From the NCBI RefSeq assembly GCF_950100655.1, contig NZ_CATNLY010000023.1:186001-250000 (forward strand): a stretch of DNA of 64,000 nucleotides. Reading direction: 5' to 3'. Position numbers and translations under genes: made by a program. Shown here piece by piece: positions 30,379 to 37,542 of this stretch. The stretch is from Pleomorphomonas sp. T1.2MG-36 (GTDB taxonomy: Bacteria; Pseudomonadota; Alphaproteobacteria; Rhizobiales; Pleomorphomonadaceae). The notes under the pieces are model-generated. The model did no database searches. It saw only the letters and a program-made list of their open reading frames with translations, and was not told the DNA's origin. Positions within the stretch are counted from its first letter, which is position 1. The number at the start of each line of letters is the position of its first letter.

Positions 30379-30410
30379 GGCCGGGGCGTTTTCAAGCCGA
30401 TGCCCCGGCC
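30379..30410 (+). terminator. Hairpin after transaldolase gene
   Basis: Nine-bp stem GGCCGGGGC/GCCCCGGCC around a 14-base loop, 8 bases after the tal stop. No clear T tract follows. Confidence 0.5.
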
Positions 30411-30495
30411 CTCTCCCCGGGCCGGCACGTCGACGACGGACGACGTGCCGGACGCCGGTGATCGGCGGTTTCACTTTCCACCCAAGGCGTGCACC

Positions 30496-31449
30496 ATGCC
30501 CCGGCCCCGCCGCAGCGAAGACATGATCGTCGAGATCGCCCGCCTCCGCTACGAGCAGCGCCTGCCGCAGACCGAAATCGCACGCCTCCTGGACATCTCC
30601 GAGGCGACCGTCAGCAGAGCCCTGAAATCGGCGCTGGACCTCGGCTACATCGAATTCCAGGTAACGCCCAAGGCTTTCCGCGATAGCGCCTCCGAGCAGC
30701 GGCTGAAGGCCCACCTCGGCCTCCGCCTCGCGGTCGTCGTCGAAAGCAAGGCCGGCGCCCATGCCGACACGCTGGGCAAAGCGGTCGCCCGCGTCATGGA
30801 AGACACCCTGAAGAGCGGCGACGTGCTGGGCGTATCCGATGGCGCCACGGCGGCGGCCATCGCCGCGGCCACGCGCCGGTCGCCGGCGCGCGACCTCAAC
30901 GTCGTCGCCCTGGTGGGCGGCGTAGGAGCCCCGGAACACTACACCCACTCGTCGGAAGTCTGCCGGCGGTTCGCAGCCGGGCTGGGCGGTCAGGCCTGGC
31001 AGCTACCGGTACCGGCCATCGTCGACGATGCCGGGGCGGCGCGCTTGCTGCGCGACACCGGTACCGTGCGCGGCGTCTTCTCCATGATGGATCGCCTCGC
31101 CATGGCGGTGGTGGGTATCGGCGCCATTTCGGCGAACGCCACGGTCTTCCGCGAGGGGTTCATCGCTCCCGGCAAGCTGGAAGAAATCCGCGCCCATGGT
31201 GCCGTCGGCACGATTTGCGGCCGTTTCTTCGGCAAGGATGGCCGACCCGTCGGCACCGAGTTCGACGACCGCACTCTCTCCATCTCGCTCGAACGCCTCG
31301 CCCGCGTGCCGCTCGCCATCGCCGCCGCGTTGTCGCCGCTGAAGGCCGAGGCGATCCGAGCCGCCGTCTCTGGCGGCCTCGTCAATGCCGTCGCCACCGA
31401 TGTCGAGACGGCCGAGGCGCTGATGGCGCTTCCTCCCTCTCACTGCTGA
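30496..31449 (+). CDS. SorC/DeoR-type sugar-responsive transcriptional regulator
   Basis: A 317-residue regulator with an N-terminal helix-turn-helix (about residues 20-45, LPQTEIARLLDISEATVSRA) and a C-terminal sugar-phosphate-binding domain of the SorC family, recognisable by DVLGVSDGATAAA, VALVGGVGAPE and a later GICGRFF-like strand. ATG 30496 was preferred to a much earlier GTG/ATG because homology starts there; only a weak AAGG precedes it. It sits just downstream of transaldolase and may sense a pentose or tetrose phosphate. Confidence 0.85.
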   Translation: MPRPRRSEDMIVEIARLRYEQRLPQTEIARLLDISEATVSRALKSALDLGYIEFQVTPKAFRDSASEQRLKAHLGLRLAVVVESKAGAHADTLGKAVARVMEDTLKSGDVLGVSDGATAAAIAAATRRSPARDLNVVALVGGVGAPEHYTHSSEVCRRFAAGLGGQAWQLPVPAIVDDAGAARLLRDTGTVRGVFSMMDRLAMAVVGIGAISANATVFREGFIAPGKLEEIRAHGAVGTICGRFFGKDGRPVGTEFDDRTLSISLERLARVPLAIAAALSPLKAEAIRAAVSGGLVNAVATDVETAEALMALPPSHC

Positions 31450-31503
31450 CAGGCATCGGCACCGTTCAGGCCTAATTTCCCAATGAAGACAAGGGAGATT
31501 GCC

Positions 31504-31893
31504 ATGACCGTCGCAGATGAAATCATTGCCCTCGAAAAGGCCGCGCTCGACCGCTGGTGTGCCGGGGACCCGGACGCCTTCCTCGAGCTGTCGGCGGACG
31601 ACGTTACCTACTTCGATCCCTTCCGCGAGACGCGGCTCGATGGAAAAGCGGCGCTGACCGCCCTCTATGACGAACTGCGCGGCAAGATCTTCGCGCCGCG
31701 TCACGAGATGATCGAGCCGAAGGTGCAGGTCGCAGGCGAGGCCGCCGTGCTCACCTTCCGCTTCGTGTCTTGGAACGGCAGCGAGGGAAACCGCGTCGCC
31801 TGGAACTGTACCGAGGTTTACCGGCGCGAGCCCAAGGGATGGCGCATCATCCAGACGCATTGGTCGTTTACCGGCGCCGGACTTGCGGCCTGA
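31504..31893 (+). CDS. SnoaL-like/NTF2-fold protein
   Basis: A 129-residue protein with the cone-shaped alpha+beta fold pattern of DUF4440/SnoaL-like proteins: helix (ADEIIALEKAALDRWCAGD), the segment FLELSADDVTYFDPF, and a strand-rich C-terminus ending WRIIQTHWSFTG. Such proteins may be steroid-isomerase-like enzymes or ligand-binding accessory domains; there is no diagnostic catalytic residue here. AAGGGAGA before ATG 31504 decides the start over the ATG at 31483. Confidence 0.8.
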   Translation: MTVADEIIALEKAALDRWCAGDPDAFLELSADDVTYFDPFRETRLDGKAALTALYDELRGKIFAPRHEMIEPKVQVAGEAAVLTFRFVSWNGSEGNRVAWNCTEVYRREPKGWRIIQTHWSFTGAGLAA

Positions 31894-32079
31894 CAGGCGG
31901 CCGTCTCGGGCCATTCGTAGAACGGCGCCGGCGCTTGCACCCACCGGGACGAGGCCTCTTTCTCCGGCATGACGTCGCCCCTTTGCTCGCGACCCCGCTT
32001 ACCCGAAAATGCCCTATTGGGTTTTCCGCTTAGGGGTTGTTATGTTCGACGGCAATCGCAACAGCAGGCGGATGAAATC

Positions 32080-32478
32080 ATGGCGGATGTCAGGGCAATC
32101 TGCGCGATCGGTCAGCGGGGTCAGATAGGGCTCAACGGCGAATTGCCGTGGGAGGGCAATCCGGACAGGGAGTTCGTCGCCGACGTCGAACGCTTCTACG
32201 AAGTGACGCGAGGCCACGTCATGCTGGCCGGTCCGCACACCACTTCCACCCTGCCCGGCTTCATGAAATTCGATCGCACGCTTTGCCCCGTCCGGTCGAG
32301 CGATCGGCCGGAGGACGTGCTCGCCCGCTTTCCCGACCGGGTCGTATATGTCGCCGGGGGACCGGCGGTGTGGGAGGCCTATGCGCGGTTCATCCGCCAC
32401 TGGGACATCAACCGGCTGCCCTACGACGGCCCTGCCGACCGCTGGTTCAAGCCGGAGTGGCTGGTGGCAGGAGGCTGA
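32080..32478 (+). CDS. Short dihydrofolate reductase-like protein
   Basis: A 132-residue protein that resembles dihydrofolate reductase at the N-terminus: AICAIGQRGQIGLNGELPW matches the folate/NADPH pocket (strand, Ile-Gly, Leu-Pro-Trp), followed by a helix with F and VMLAGPHT, and later a VYVAGGPAVWEAY segment like the GGxxxY of DHFR. It is about 30 residues shorter than standard enzymes (about 160), and the C-terminal beta hairpin looks reduced, so catalysis is uncertain. Start ATG 32080 follows a purine-rich sequence. It is convergent with the epimerase-like gene. Confidence 0.65.
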   Translation: MADVRAICAIGQRGQIGLNGELPWEGNPDREFVADVERFYEVTRGHVMLAGPHTTSTLPGFMKFDRTLCPVRSSDRPEDVLARFPDRVVYVAGGPAVWEAYARFIRHWDINRLPYDGPADRWFKPEWLVAGG

Positions 32479-32496
32479 CGCGCCCCCTCAACGACC

Positions 32497-32531
32497 AAGA
32501 AGGCGCGGGAGCAATGCCCCCACGCCTTCTT
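32497..32531. terminator. Bidirectional-type hairpin between DHFR-like and epimerase-like genes
   Basis: Nine-bp stem AAGAAGGCG/CGCCTTCTT with a 17-base loop; GTTTCC follows on the plus strand. Positioned to serve both convergent genes. Confidence 0.6.
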
Positions 32532-32590
32532 GTTTCCATAGGTCTGAAAAGCGTTTCTGAAACAGCGTTGCGGTGGCCTTTGTTTCCGCC

Positions 32591-33289
32591 TCAAAGGCTG
32601 TTCAGCCACGCCATGCGCTTGTCGAGATCGGGCGCATCGAACACCAGCTTGCCGGCGACGATCGCCTCGGCTCCCGCCTTGCGCAAGAGCGGCACGGTGT
32701 CCTCGCGGATGGCGCCATCGGCGACCAGCACGATGCGGTGATCGCTCGGAACCCCGGCAATGTACTTGCGCGCCTCCTCGAGGCGTTGCGTGGCGGACTG
32801 GCTGATGCCCTCGCGCTCGCCGATGCCGGCGCCGAACAAGGTCACGAGTTGCACGCGCGGCAGGTGGCGGATCAGCTTGGCGACCGGAGTGTCGACCTTC
32901 AGCACGACGCCGGCCACCAGACCGAGCTCGTTGATGCGGGCGATACCGCTGTCGGTGAGCAGCGTGTTCTCGGCGTGAATGGAGATGGCGTCGGCGCCGG
33001 CCGCCGCGAACTGGTTGATCTGGTTGATCAGCGCCGGCTCGCCCACCATGAGATGGACGTGAATGGGCTTGTCGGTGATGGACCGGATGCGAGCAACGAT
33101 CTCCGGGAACATCAGCAGCGTATCTGCGAACACGCCATCGGAGGCGTCGATGTGGATGACGTTGGCATAGGGATCGATACGAGCCACTTCGTCGGCGATG
33201 CGCAGGAGATCCGACGACCACATCGAGAATTCGGTGATCAGGTGGTCGGTCGGGAGGCGGTCGATCCATCCGGCGGCGGGGCGGTTCAT
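32591..33289 (-). CDS. Ribulose-phosphate 3-epimerase family protein
   Basis: A 232-residue TIM-barrel protein of the ribulose/allulose-phosphate epimerase family. The metal-site motif reads HIDASDGVF in place of the usual His-x-Asp-x-Met-Asp-Gly, followed by HVHLMV, and the C-terminal aspartate lies in VADGAI rather than VDGGI. The changes around the metal and phosphate sites suggest a substrate other than D-ribulose 5-phosphate, perhaps another ketose phosphate. GGAG lies upstream of ATG 33289. No sugar operon surrounds it. Confidence 0.82.
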   Translation of the reverse strand: MNRPAAGWIDRLPTDHLITEFSMWSSDLLRIADEVARIDPYANVIHIDASDGVFADTLLMFPEIVARIRSITDKPIHVHLMVGEPALINQINQFAAAGADAISIHAENTLLTDSGIARINELGLVAGVVLKVDTPVAKLIRHLPRVQLVTLFGAGIGEREGISQSATQRLEEARKYIAGVPSDHRIVLVADGAIREDTVPLLRKAGAEAIVAGKLVFDAPDLDKRMAWLNSL

Positions 33290-33482
33290 CAGGCGATTCT
33301 CCGGGGGTCAGAACATGCAGGACGCCCAACGGACGACGGCCCTCGCCGGCCCGCTGGCGCGCCATGATCAAGATTGCGCACAAGCACTTGGATATCACTA
33401 GTGCTTTCGTAGCGAAGAGTGCTTTTTTCGCGCGGCCGTCATGCCAGCGCGTGGCTTGTCGCCTGGGAACAAAAAAATGGCG

Positions 33483-33645
33483 CGGCGAAACCTCGCCGTC
33501 AGACCACCGACAAACCTCCGAGGCCTTACTGAACGTCACAGATTCAAACAAAGGACATATCGGAATCAAAAACCCCTCGATTCCGGCCGCTGCCAAAAAT
33601 CGAGGGGTTTGTAGTCAATCTGAACGGCGAGGCAAAACCTCGCCG
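33483..33645. repeat. Pair of related short hairpin repeats
   Basis: Two copies of a dyad containing AAACCTCGCCG: a 6-bp stem at 33483-33498 (CGGCGA/TCGCCG) and an 8-bp stem at 33625-33645 (CGGCGAGG/CCTCGCCG). The shared sequence extends through the loops, so they are repeats rather than chance stems. Confidence 0.55.
33568..33610 (-). terminator. Rho-independent terminator, minus strand
   Basis: On the minus strand, a 13-bp perfect stem (33610-33598 with 33582-33570, arms containing CCCCTCGATT and its complement) is followed by a TTTTT run (33572-33568). It lies 62 bases beyond the stop of the Ser-rich gene at 33672 and is suited to terminate it. Confidence 0.8.
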
Positions 33646-33671
33646 CTCCGCGCATGATCCGATGGAAGCTG

Positions 33672-34217
33672 TCAGGCGACCAGATCGAACAGATAGCTGG
33701 TGCTGCTCGACGAGGTCGAGGAACCGTCGGCGCTGTAGGAGGTCTGGCTGCTCTCGGCCAGCGCTTCCTGCAATTCCTTCAACATGTCGGCGATCGACGT
33801 ACCGGACGAGGAACTGCTGCCAGTGGCTTCGGCGGTGTCACCGTCCTGGGGCGGCGGCCCCGGAGGCGGACCGCCGGCGCCTTGCGCCCCACCGGCACCG
33901 TGGGGCCCCTGCGAGAAGGTTTCGTCGAAGACCTTCGCCAGGTCATCGGCCTGGTCGGAGGTAAGCGTGCCGGCGTCGACCTGCTGCTGGATCAGATCGG
34001 CGATCTTCTCCTTCATCTCATCGGGCGATGGCGGCTTGCTGGAAGCCGTATCGCTCGACCGATTGCTCGACAGGGTCTCGTCGATGTTCTCAAGCGCGGA
34101 TGCGAGCGCGGACTGACTGCTGGACTGGATGCTGCCGGTGCTGATGTCGGATTGGAGCGTCGACTGCAACCGTGCGAGCGGCGACTGATAGGCGTTTGTG
34201 GAGGAAATCGAGGTCAT
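33672..34217 (-). CDS. Ser-rich acidic protein of unknown function
   Basis: I do not recognise this 181-residue protein. It has no signal peptide or membrane segment. The first 60 residues are serine- and threonine-rich with short repeated S, Q and T runs; residues about 60-100 form a helical region (DEMKEKIADLIQQQVDAG, then LTSDQADDLAKVFDETF) loosely like an EF-hand or DUF5610-type repeat; a glycine- and proline-rich linker (GPPPGPPP) and another helix precede a serine-rich end. ATG 34217 follows GAGG. Such composition is seen in secreted or flagella-linked alphaproteobacterial proteins, but that is only a resemblance. Confidence 0.7.
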   Translation of the reverse strand: MTSISSTNAYQSPLARLQSTLQSDISTGSIQSSSQSALASALENIDETLSSNRSSDTASSKPPSPDEMKEKIADLIQQQVDAGTLTSDQADDLAKVFDETFSQGPHGAGGAQGAGGPPPGPPPQDGDTAEATGSSSSSGTSIADMLKELQEALAESSQTSYSADGSSTSSSSTSYLFDLVA

Positions 34218-34417
34218 TTTCACCCTCGGGTTAGAGTCTTACGCAGTACCTCCGAGGAGCCAAGCGCCGCGTTCGTTAACGAGCGGTAACCAATTCATCC
34301 GCGCGGTAACGATGCGTTTCGGCAGTCACGAAAGGAAACATCCGGATACAAAATAACTGTCGTGGCCGGACGCCCGAATGCTAAAGCTCGCCCGTTGAAT
34401 GGAGATGGCCTTTCTTC

Positions 34418-35131
34418 ATGCAAAATCACATCCTGCTGGTTGAAGACGACAACGACATCAATACGCTGGTCTCGCGCTATCTCAAGGCGAACGACTGTCG
34501 CGTATCTGTGGCACGCGACGGCCGCGAGATGGATCGCATCCTGACGACCTCGCGCGTCGACATCGTTTTGCTCGACATCATGCTGCCCGGCGAGGACGGG
34601 CTCAGCATCTGCCGGCGCCTGCGCAACAGTTCGACCATGCCGATCATCATCCTGTCGGCGCGCGGCGAGGAAATCGATCGGGTGGTCGGTCTTGAGATCG
34701 GCGCCGACGACTATGTGGCCAAACCGTTCAGCGCCCGCGAGCTTCTGGCACGCATCCGGGCCATTCTGAGGAGAAGCAGCTTGCCGGCCGCCAAGACGAC
34801 GCGCTCGGAGGCGCGCCGCCTCGGCTTTGCCGGATGGGTGATCGACACGCGCGAACGCAGCCTGACGACGCCGTCGGGCGCCAAGGCGACGCTGACCGGC
34901 GCCGAGTTCGACCTCCTGGTCGCCTTCGCCGAACGCTCCGGCATCACGCTCAGCCGCGACCAACTCCTCGAACTGACCCAGGGGCGGCTCGCCGCTCCCT
35001 TCGAGCGGTCCATCGACATTCTGGTCAGCCGCCTGAGACGCAAGCTTTCGCCGGACGACGAGAAGTCCGAGTTCATTCGGACCATCCGGTCGGAAGGCTA
35101 CCTGTTCACCCCGGAAGTGACCGCCTCATGA
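34418..35131 (+). CDS. OmpR family response regulator
   Basis: A 237-residue two-component regulator. The receiver domain has EDD at residues 9-11, the phosphoacceptor Asp53 in VLLDIMLPGEDG, a Ser/Thr in ILSARG and Lys in AKPFS. The C-terminal winged-helix DNA-binding domain (about 135-232) contains LTGAEFDLLVAFAER and the recognition helix region RSIDILVSRLRRKL. The next gene is its kinase, with ATGA overlap, so a coupled pair. Target genes are unknown. Confidence 0.94.
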   Translation: MQNHILLVEDDNDINTLVSRYLKANDCRVSVARDGREMDRILTTSRVDIVLLDIMLPGEDGLSICRRLRNSSTMPIIILSARGEEIDRVVGLEIGADDYVAKPFSARELLARIRAILRRSSLPAAKTTRSEARRLGFAGWVIDTRERSLTTPSGAKATLTGAEFDLLVAFAERSGITLSRDQLLELTQGRLAAPFERSIDILVSRLRRKLSPDDEKSEFIRTIRSEGYLFTPEVTAS

Positions 35132-36441
35132 TCGGCAAGGCTCTGCGCCTGGTGTTCGATTCAGTTGCCGGCCAGGTCATCGTCCTGCTGGTGCTGTCGA
35201 TCGTCGCGATGCAAGGAGGGCTGACCGCCTACTTCTTCCTGTCCAATCCGCGCTCGGTCTTCAGTACCTCCCCAGGCGAAAAGGCCGGCGAGATCGGCGC
35301 CGCCGCCCATATTCTGGACACGGCCAGACCGGACGAACGACCGCGGCTCCTGGAGCTGATGAAGGACAACCTGCCATCGCTCGCCGCCTGCGTCGGCCCC
35401 GTGCCGAAGGAGGCGGCCGAGATCAGGTTCGGCCCGCTGCCGGCTCGGCTCGGTAGAGCCGCCATCGCCCGCAAGGTGTTCGATGGCCGCCCCGCTCCCG
35501 GGGACGAGTTGATCGGTCCGCTTTTCCTCGAGCTTTCCGACGGTACCTGCTATCGGCTGGAGCTGCCCGAAGCCGAAGCGCTTCGCTTCTTCGGACCGGG
35601 TATGACCATGCTTGGCTTCCTGGCGATCACCACGATCGTGCTGGTGAGCTGGGCCATTGTGGTGATCATCGGCCCACTCCGGCGCTTCGAGGGCGCCGTG
35701 GAGCGTCTGCGCGACATGCGCTCGGACGTCTCGGTGCCCGAGATCGGGCCGCGCGAACTGCGCGCGGCCATATCGGCCTTCAACCGGATGCGTGCCCGCA
35801 TCGGAAAGCTGATGGCCGAGAAAACCACCATGCTCGCCGCCGTCAGCCACGATCTTCGAACACCCATCACCCGCCTGAGATTGCGTGCCGAGTTCATCGA
35901 CGACGAGACGATCCGCGAACCGATGCTGGCCGACCTCGACCACATGGCGGCGCTGGCCCAGGTCGCGCTCGTGCATCTCTCCGGCACCGATAGCCCCGAA
36001 CCCTTCGACCAGACCGATCTGCCCAGCCTGTTGCAAACCATTGCCGACCAGTTCGCCGACCTCGGGCACACGGTGTCCTATGAGGGACCGAGCCGGCTGA
36101 CCGCCTGCGTGCGGCGGCGCGACATTCTGCGGGCGGTTACCAATCTCGTCGACAATGCCGTGCGCTACGGCGACCAAGTGGTGGTGTCGTTGAAGAAACT
36201 GCCCGGACGCCGCCTGGCGATCTCGGTGGCGGACAACGGCCCCGGCATTCCGGCCGGAGAGCGGGAGCATCTGCTGGAGCCCTTCGTACGCGGCGACAGC
36301 GCCCGCGGTTCGGTGCCCAACTCCGGCTTCGGCCTCGGCCTGACCATCGCCCGAGACGTCGCCGAAGCGCACGGCGGGTGCATCCTGCTGGCCGACAACG
36401 CGCCGCACGGCCTTCTGGCCACCCTCGAGATCGAGGGGTAG
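35128..36441 (+). CDS. Sensor histidine kinase (EnvZ-like)
   Basis: A 437-residue membrane kinase for the upstream regulator. N-terminal helix (about 12-35), a small periplasmic loop, a second helix (about 158-182), HAMP, the H-box AAVSHDLRTPITRLRLRA with the phosphorylated histidine near residue 242, then N-box (NLVDNAVRYG), G1 (VADNGPGIP) and G2 (GFGLGLTIARDV) of the ATPase. Start ATG 35128 overlaps the regulator stop. Its 3' end is convergent with the Gld-type operon. Confidence 0.94.
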   Translation: MIGKALRLVFDSVAGQVIVLLVLSIVAMQGGLTAYFFLSNPRSVFSTSPGEKAGEIGAAAHILDTARPDERPRLLELMKDNLPSLAACVGPVPKEAAEIRFGPLPARLGRAAIARKVFDGRPAPGDELIGPLFLELSDGTCYRLELPEAEALRFFGPGMTMLGFLAITTIVLVSWAIVVIIGPLRRFEGAVERLRDMRSDVSVPEIGPRELRAAISAFNRMRARIGKLMAEKTTMLAAVSHDLRTPITRLRLRAEFIDDETIREPMLADLDHMAALAQVALVHLSGTDSPEPFDQTDLPSLLQTIADQFADLGHTVSYEGPSRLTACVRRRDILRAVTNLVDNAVRYGDQVVVSLKKLPGRRLAISVADNGPGIPAGEREHLLEPFVRGDSARGSVPNSGFGLGLTIARDVAEAHGGCILLADNAPHGLLATLEIEG

Positions 36442-36456
36442 CCCGCTCATATGCGA

Positions 36457-36482
36457 CGGCCGGCGAGTCTCCCCGCCGGCCG
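36457..36482. terminator. Hairpin between convergent kinase and DUF4340 genes
   Basis: Nine-bp stem CGGCCGGCG/CGCCGGCCG in the 71-base gap. No T run on either side. Confidence 0.45.
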
Positions 36483-36512
36483 CGCGCCTCACTCCGTTCC
36501 AGCCTGTTCCGG

Positions 36513-37520
36513 TCAGCCATCCTTGGCGAGGTTGGCCACCGTCCAGCCGAACATCTCGGTGTGGATGATGTTGACCTTGAACTCGTAGCCGGCTGCCTTG
36601 TCGTTGATCGCCTTGGCGGCGTCGGCCGCCTTGGGATCGATCGCCTCGGCGACGATACGGATCCACCCCTTGCCTGCGTCGTCGGCCGCCGGCACCGCCG
36701 TGGCGGTCACAGCCAGCCCGTCGGTGGTCTCGTAGCGCAGGCGCGTCGTATTGCCGATCGTGGCAGGCGTCTCCTTGCGGACATCGCTGAAATCGAAACC
36801 CTGCAGGAAGGCCGTGACGCGGTTGGCCTTGCCTTCGTCCGGCGCCTTGGCATCCGGCAGCGCCGCCGGCAGCAGCTTGTCGCCTGTCCGCACGAAGTCG
36901 ACGGTGGCACCGCCGGCGTCGGTCAGCGTCACCTTCGACAGGGTCGCCGGCTTGATGTCGGTCAGGCGGGCATCGAACCAGTCGGCGCGGGCTGTCGGCA
37001 CGTCGAGGGAGCCGCGCACCAGATAGGACTGCGGGTTGCCGTCGAGGCGCACATACTGGCCGCCCCGGCTGCCACCGACGGTGTAGTCCTTGGTGCCGGC
37101 ATAAATGGCCGCGAGCGGTTTGCCCTCCTTGTCGAGCAGCGCCACCTTGGTGGACGCCCCCTCGCCGGCGGCGGGATCGGCGAGGCCGAGGTCGACGTAG
37201 CGGTCGGGCTTGTCGGTCTTGTCCTCATCGATGGTCAGTGTCGCCAAGGACGAGACGAGCTTGCGCACGGCGTCGATCTTGGCCGGATAGCCGGACACAT
37301 CGACGAAGCGGTCTCCTTCGCGCGTCAGCCTGGTGGTGTCCTTGCCGACGGTCACGGCGAGGCTTTCCACCGAAGCCGACGTCTTCACGAGGTCCGGCAG
37401 AAGCGCCCGGCCACGATCGGCGACGGCGCTGTCGGCGGCGGTCCCGCCGGCGACGACCACGGCCGCGACAACGGCGGCGGCGGTGACGACGGCAAGACCG
37501 ATGAGCGATTTCGGCGTCAT
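36513..37520 (-). CDS. DUF4340 domain protein, Gld-type ABC operon
   Basis: A 335-residue protein with one N-terminal membrane helix (LIGLAVVTAAAVVAAVVVAGG) and a beta-rich periplasmic part built of two to three repeated DUF4340 units (for example TVGKDTTRLTREGDRFVDVSGYPAKI and later a TLTDAGGATVDFVRTGDK repeat). In related operons such a protein follows GldG-like genes. Its role is unknown; it may form an extracytoplasmic accessory of the transporter. Last gene of a four-gene operon. Confidence 0.85.
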   Translation of the reverse strand: MTPKSLIGLAVVTAAAVVAAVVVAGGTAADSAVADRGRALLPDLVKTSASVESLAVTVGKDTTRLTREGDRFVDVSGYPAKIDAVRKLVSSLATLTIDEDKTDKPDRYVDLGLADPAAGEGASTKVALLDKEGKPLAAIYAGTKDYTVGGSRGGQYVRLDGNPQSYLVRGSLDVPTARADWFDARLTDIKPATLSKVTLTDAGGATVDFVRTGDKLLPAALPDAKAPDEGKANRVTAFLQGFDFSDVRKETPATIGNTTRLRYETTDGLAVTATAVPAADDAGKGWIRIVAEAIDPKAADAAKAINDKAAGYEFKVNIIHTEMFGWTVANLAKDG

Positions 37521-37542
37521 ATCAGGTAACTCCTCGCTGGAC

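Larger units (their letters stand above)
33290..33671. other. Long AT-richer spacer
   Basis: This 382-base gap is visibly poorer in GC than the window and includes two copies of a small CGGCGA...TCGCCG hairpin element and a terminator-like inverted repeat. Stop codons and weak codon character argue against a protein. It contains the promoter of the epimerase-like gene at its left edge. A small RNA is possible. Confidence 0.5.

Noticed and set aside
33364..33657. Plus-strand 97-codon frame in the AT-richer spacer
   Set aside because: Composition resembles translated non-coding DNA, it spans the hairpin repeats and has no ribosome site.
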